Source: Planococcus sp. CP5-4_YE
GTDB taxonomy: Bacteria > Bacillota > Bacilli > Bacillales_A > Planococcaceae
Reading direction: 5' to 3'
Assembly (NCBI RefSeq): GCF_019042655.1
Contig: NZ_JAHPZO010000014.1
Span: 1 to 64,000, forward strand
Length of the DNA stretch: 64,000 bases
Numbering within the stretch: position 1 is the stretch's first letter; the number at the start of each line of letters is the position of its first letter. Position numbers and translations under genes: made by a program. Shown here piece by piece: positions 61,363 through 64,000 of the stretch. The notes under the pieces are model-generated. The model made no database searches, had not been told where the DNA came from, and saw nothing but the letters and a program-made list of their open reading frames with translations.

Positions 61363-61815
61363 TTAAATGATGCCTTGCCAGCGCAAAATCACTTCGGCGA
61401 TAAGGGCCGATCCGATAAAGGTTCCAAGAAAGACCGTGATCGCGACCAAAAAGCTTCGGAAGCCCAACTTGCGGAAATCTGCCCAATTCGACCCAACTGA
61501 GATGCCGGCGTAAGCGAGAATTGGTGTGGCAAGCGCCAAAATACCGATCTGGCTCGTCCAGGCCACAACGTAATCCGAACCCGGAAACCACGGCAAGGAA
61601 ATGATGATGGCAAGTATGCCAATATAGCCGACTGCCGGCATACTGAAAGGCAATGCCTTCTCCAGCATCAAACCGACAAGGCTCACTGCAATCAAGACAA
61701 GCATTCCTGGAATCGCTTCCCACGGCAAGACATCCATGCCGAACCAATTGCCAATCAAAGCAGCAACGCCGAAAATGCACAATACCCACGTCCATTCGAT
61801 GACACTTTTAAGCAT
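61363..61815 (-). CDS. small membrane protein paired with DUF3100 protein
   Basis: The 150-residue protein has four or five hydrophobic helices and few charges. Its start overlaps the end of the DUF3100 gene by eight bases, so the two are translationally coupled. I recall such a short partner accompanying DUF3100 genes; together they look like a two-subunit carrier. The solute is unknown, with glycerate or another hydroxy acid suggested only by the next gene. Confidence 0.7.
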   Translation of the reverse strand: MLKSVIEWTWVLCIFGVAALIGNWFGMDVLPWEAIPGMLVLIAVSLVGLMLEKALPFSMPAVGYIGILAIIISLPWFPGSDYVVAWTSQIGILALATPILAYAGISVGSNWADFRKLGFRSFLVAITVFLGTFIGSALIAEVILRWQGII

Positions 61816-62629
61816 TCGGCCCGCCTCCCTTCGCAGTTTTCCGTTCCGATCTTCTCATCATGATGCTGTACAATTTCTCCGTCAGCGGCAAGCCGATGAA
61901 AATACTGAAATACAAACCGGTGGAAAGCGATAGTAAATTACTGGCCCCCGCAAAAGCGACGATCTGTTCTTCCAATTCGGGATATGCCCCGATTAGCGAA
62001 CCACTCGCCGCAGCCATCATCGATCCGCTCCCGACGCCAGACGCCATGGCGAACGACAGCGGATGAAGTGGTGTCGCCGTCGCAAGCAATCCAGAAATCA
62101 AGCCAAGAAAAACGGCCCCGAACACGGTCCCGAAAATATAAACCGCCATAACACCGCGGCCTTCCGGTGAAGAGAATCCGAACTTGTTGACGATCAGCCC
62201 GACATTCGGTTCACGCGCAATCGAGTGGGTCATGCCGATGCTTTCACGACGGAACCCAAGCAGCACTGCAAGCGGCAACGCCAGGAAAATCGTCCCCAAA
62301 TTGCCGAGTTCCTGCAATAAAAGCGCAGGCCCCGCTGCAATGATCGCTTCAATCTGCGGCCCAATCGTAACGCCGATTTTGGCAATGAGCAATGTCACCC
62401 CTAAAATGATGAGCGGTTCTGCATTTTTGGCGTTTTTCTCGGAAATGAGCGGCGTGAAATACAAGCCAAGCCCCAAAAAGAATGCATATAGCATCGGCAA
62501 TAATAGAATAACTCCTGGCCCTACCGCAATGCTGAATTGGCCAATCGCTTCAGTAATGGCTACCAAAATAAATGCAATGGCATGCAAACGCCAATCCTTG
62601 ATGACCGTTTTCAATTCTACTTTCTCCAT
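61808..62629 (-). CDS. DUF3100 domain membrane protein
   Basis: The 273-residue protein has about seven to eight helices. The N-terminal stretch VIKDWRLHAIAFILVAITE with VAVGPG-like residues (here IAVGPGVILLLPMLYAF), and the glycine/alanine-rich ASGVGSGSMMAAASGSL segment typical of a transport core, identify DUF3100. It is the first gene of a two-gene operon. The role is not established; a small-molecule carrier is likely. Confidence 0.78.
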   Translation of the reverse strand: MEKVELKTVIKDWRLHAIAFILVAITEAIGQFSIAVGPGVILLLPMLYAFFLGLGLYFTPLISEKNAKNAEPLIILGVTLLIAKIGVTIGPQIEAIIAAGPALLLQELGNLGTIFLALPLAVLLGFRRESIGMTHSIAREPNVGLIVNKFGFSSPEGRGVMAVYIFGTVFGAVFLGLISGLLATATPLHPLSFAMASGVGSGSMMAAASGSLIGAYPELEEQIVAFAGASNLLSLSTGLYFSIFIGLPLTEKLYSIMMRRSERKTAKGGGPNA

Positions 62630-62802
62630 CTCTTCTCCTCACCTTCTTCGGAAATGACAGCAATTACGAAAATAAATCGCATTCCATAAACCCATTCTAC
62701 GCTATATAACGTACGTTTCAATACATTAATTGAAATTCATTCGCCTTTCATTCAAGTGAAAGCATATCATTTGCAGAAGTGACAGCTTTTTCAATCCATA
62801 CG

Positions 62803-62831
62803 AAAAAGCAGAAGCCTTGGCCTCTGCTTTC
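62803..62831 (-). terminator. terminator of the Na+/H+ antiporter gene
   Basis: The hairpin with arms AAAGCAGAGGCC and GGCTTCTGCTTT (small internal mismatch) is followed by TTTCG on the minus strand. Confidence 0.75.
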
Positions 62832-64000
62832 ATTCCGTCGGATCGTATAAAGTGACGCTTTCGATATAATTGATGTATTTCCTTAATTCTTTTGCCTGCT
62901 GCCGTGTGATTTCCGCAGCATCGTACATATCGTAGATTTTTGCGCGCCCCATGTCCATGACGTTGATACGCAACTCTTCTTTCTGCATCTCATAGCGTTC
63001 ATCGTACAAGGTTTCCGGCTTTCTCAAACGGCTGATCATTTTCCGGTACTCGGTCAAAACCGCTTCCACGATGTCTTTGCGAGAAGCTTTTTGATGATAA
63101 GCTTCCAAATTCTCCAGGGCGGCTTCAAGTGCCTTCATCTGCACTTCGCGGCCGACCTGGTATTCGACTAGGCGGATTTCCTCGTCCTGCCAGTTTTCCC
63201 CGCGGAACCTGCGCCACGCGCGGATTAGCTTGCCTTGCAAATACAATAAAGTCGAACGGGCGTTATGGGCAATCGCTTCCTCGCGGCGATTCAGCGAATG
63301 TTCGAATGCGGCGTAGACCTCCCGCTCCATCCCTTCTGTTTTCTTCAACCTCTCGATAAAGCGGCGCTCAGCTTTCAACGCCCGCAGCCGCACTTCTTTC
63401 ATGCGGCGTTGGTATTTATTGTTCGCCTCTTTCGCTTCTTCGCCTTCAGGCTGGACTTGCTGGAAACGCAAACGGTATTCATCCATTAATTCATAAGCTG
63501 CCGTTTCATTCGCTTCGGTCATTTCTGATTTGATACGGGCGATCGATGCCAGCAATATGCGCCGTCTTGCCTCTTCCAAATCTATCGTATCGCCGTCATC
63601 GCTTCCTGCCAATTTGCCTTTACTGAGCAATGGCAAACAGGCAGTCGCGAGCAGCAGCGTCAAAAGGATCGTCCCGACTGCGAGGAACAGCAACAGTGAA
63701 CGTTGCGGGAAGATATAGCCGCCTTCGACAATCATCGGCAGGGACAAAATCCCGACCATGGTCACCGTTCCGCGGACGCCTGTCAGGCTGACGAACAAAG
63801 TCAGCTTGAGGCTTGGCTTCGCTGCATCTTCCATTTTGCCAAAGCGGTATTCGTAATGCGAAAATAAATAAGCCCAAATAAAGCGGATGCCCAGCAACAT
63901 CGCGGTAATCGCCAATACATACGACAACAGGACGCTTTCATCCATACTCGGATTTTTCAACGCGCCGCTCATCGCTCCCGGGATGTTGAGCCCGAGCAGT
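62830..64000 (-). CDS. CPA1-type Na+/H+ antiporter, C-terminal part (cut by window end)
   Basis: The frame is open to position 64000, so the N-terminal membrane part lies outside. The visible 389 or so residues include the last transport helices, with the segment LFVSLTGVRGTVTMVGILSLP that is typical of NhaP/YvgP exchangers. A long charged, helical cytoplasmic tail of about 240 residues follows (for example NKYQRRMKEVRLRALKAERR). The internal ATG at 63972 is not the start. It exchanges Na+ or K+ for H+. The upstream part should confirm NhaK/YvgP likeness. Confidence 0.88.
   Translation of the reverse strand, partial: LLGLNIPGAMSGALKNPSMDESVLLSYVLAITAMLLGIRFIWAYLFSHYEYRFGKMEDAAKPSLKLTLFVSLTGVRGTVTMVGILSLPMIVEGGYIFPQRSLLLFLAVGTILLTLLLATACLPLLSKGKLAGSDDGDTIDLEEARRRILLASIARIKSEMTEANETAAYELMDEYRLRFQQVQPEGEEAKEANNKYQRRMKEVRLRALKAERRFIERLKKTEGMEREVYAAFEHSLNRREEAIAHNARSTLLYLQGKLIRAWRRFRGENWQDEEIRLVEYQVGREVQMKALEAALENLEAYHQKASRKDIVEAVLTEYRKMISRLRKPETLYDERYEMQKEELRINVMDMGRAKIYDMYDAAEITRQQAKELRKYINYIESVTLYDPTE

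Overview
The window looks like chromosomal DNA of a low- to mid-GC Firmicute of the family Planococcaceae, most likely Planococcus or a close relative. The 16S rRNA variable regions, the gene order moxR-DUF58-transglutaminase-guaA-pbuG (as in Bacillus subtilis yeaC-yeaD-yebA-guaA-pbuG), two guanine riboswitches, strong AGGAGG ribosome binding sites and many Rho-independent terminators all fit. This assignment is from memory of the families, not from a search.

Layout. 1-850: 5' end of a 16S rRNA gene on the minus strand with its leader and tandem promoters; the first ~50 bases are anomalous. 1-4.5 kb: purine genes pbuG and guaA, each behind its own guanine riboswitch. 4.5-8.9 kb: overlapping operon of MoxR ATPase, DUF58 protein and membrane transglutaminase. 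9-11.4 kb: pncB-nadE (NAD salvage). 11.5-11.8 kb: a gene-free but hairpin-rich stretch. 11.8-13.5 kb: ilvD. 13.8-22 kb: a minus-strand catabolic cluster: PucR-type regulator, an ectoine hydrolase (DoeA/EutD-like), a cystathionine-gamma-synthase-family PLP enzyme, an M20 amidohydrolase, a short homoserine dehydrogenase and an aldehyde dehydrogenase. I read it as an unusual ectoine-degradation operon lacking the usual DoeB deacetylase and DoeD aminotransferase. 22.8-25.6 kb: subtilisin-type exoprotease, a PlcR/NprR-like HTH-TPR regulator and a translationally coupled 47-residue secreted pro-peptide gene, together a candidate quorum-sensing unit of the RRNPP type.

25.8-39.7 kb is dominated by alpha-glucoside use: three GH13 alpha-glucosidases, an ABC importer without its own ATPase, a LacI-type repressor with a perfect palindromic operator and a cre site, and a ROK sugar kinase; a MecA-like PBP (pbpC) and pgi lie among them. 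39.8-48.1 kb: bioY, panE, a YkvI-type transporter, a TVP38 membrane protein, an alpha/beta hydrolase, and a 3-hydroxybutyrate dehydrogenase/GntP permease pair with a divergent LysR regulator. Two dispersed intergenic repeat remnants lie here, one flanked by identical terminator hairpins. 48.1-52.2 kb: a NaChBac-type voltage-gated sodium channel, a class F-like sortase with its probable DUF4397 substrate, an RNase H-fold protein and KtrC. 52.4-57 kb: cysteine synthase, a thioredoxin-fold peroxidase and a sulfonate-type ABC importer. 57-64 kb: YusW-like lipoprotein, MFS transporter, small hypothetical protein, glycerate kinase, a DUF3100 membrane pair and a CPA1 Na+/H+ antiporter cut by the window end.

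Most promising for novelty: the non-canonical ectoine cluster, the protease-regulator-peptide unit, the sortase/DUF4397 pair, and the unexplained structured stretch at 11.5-11.8 kb.
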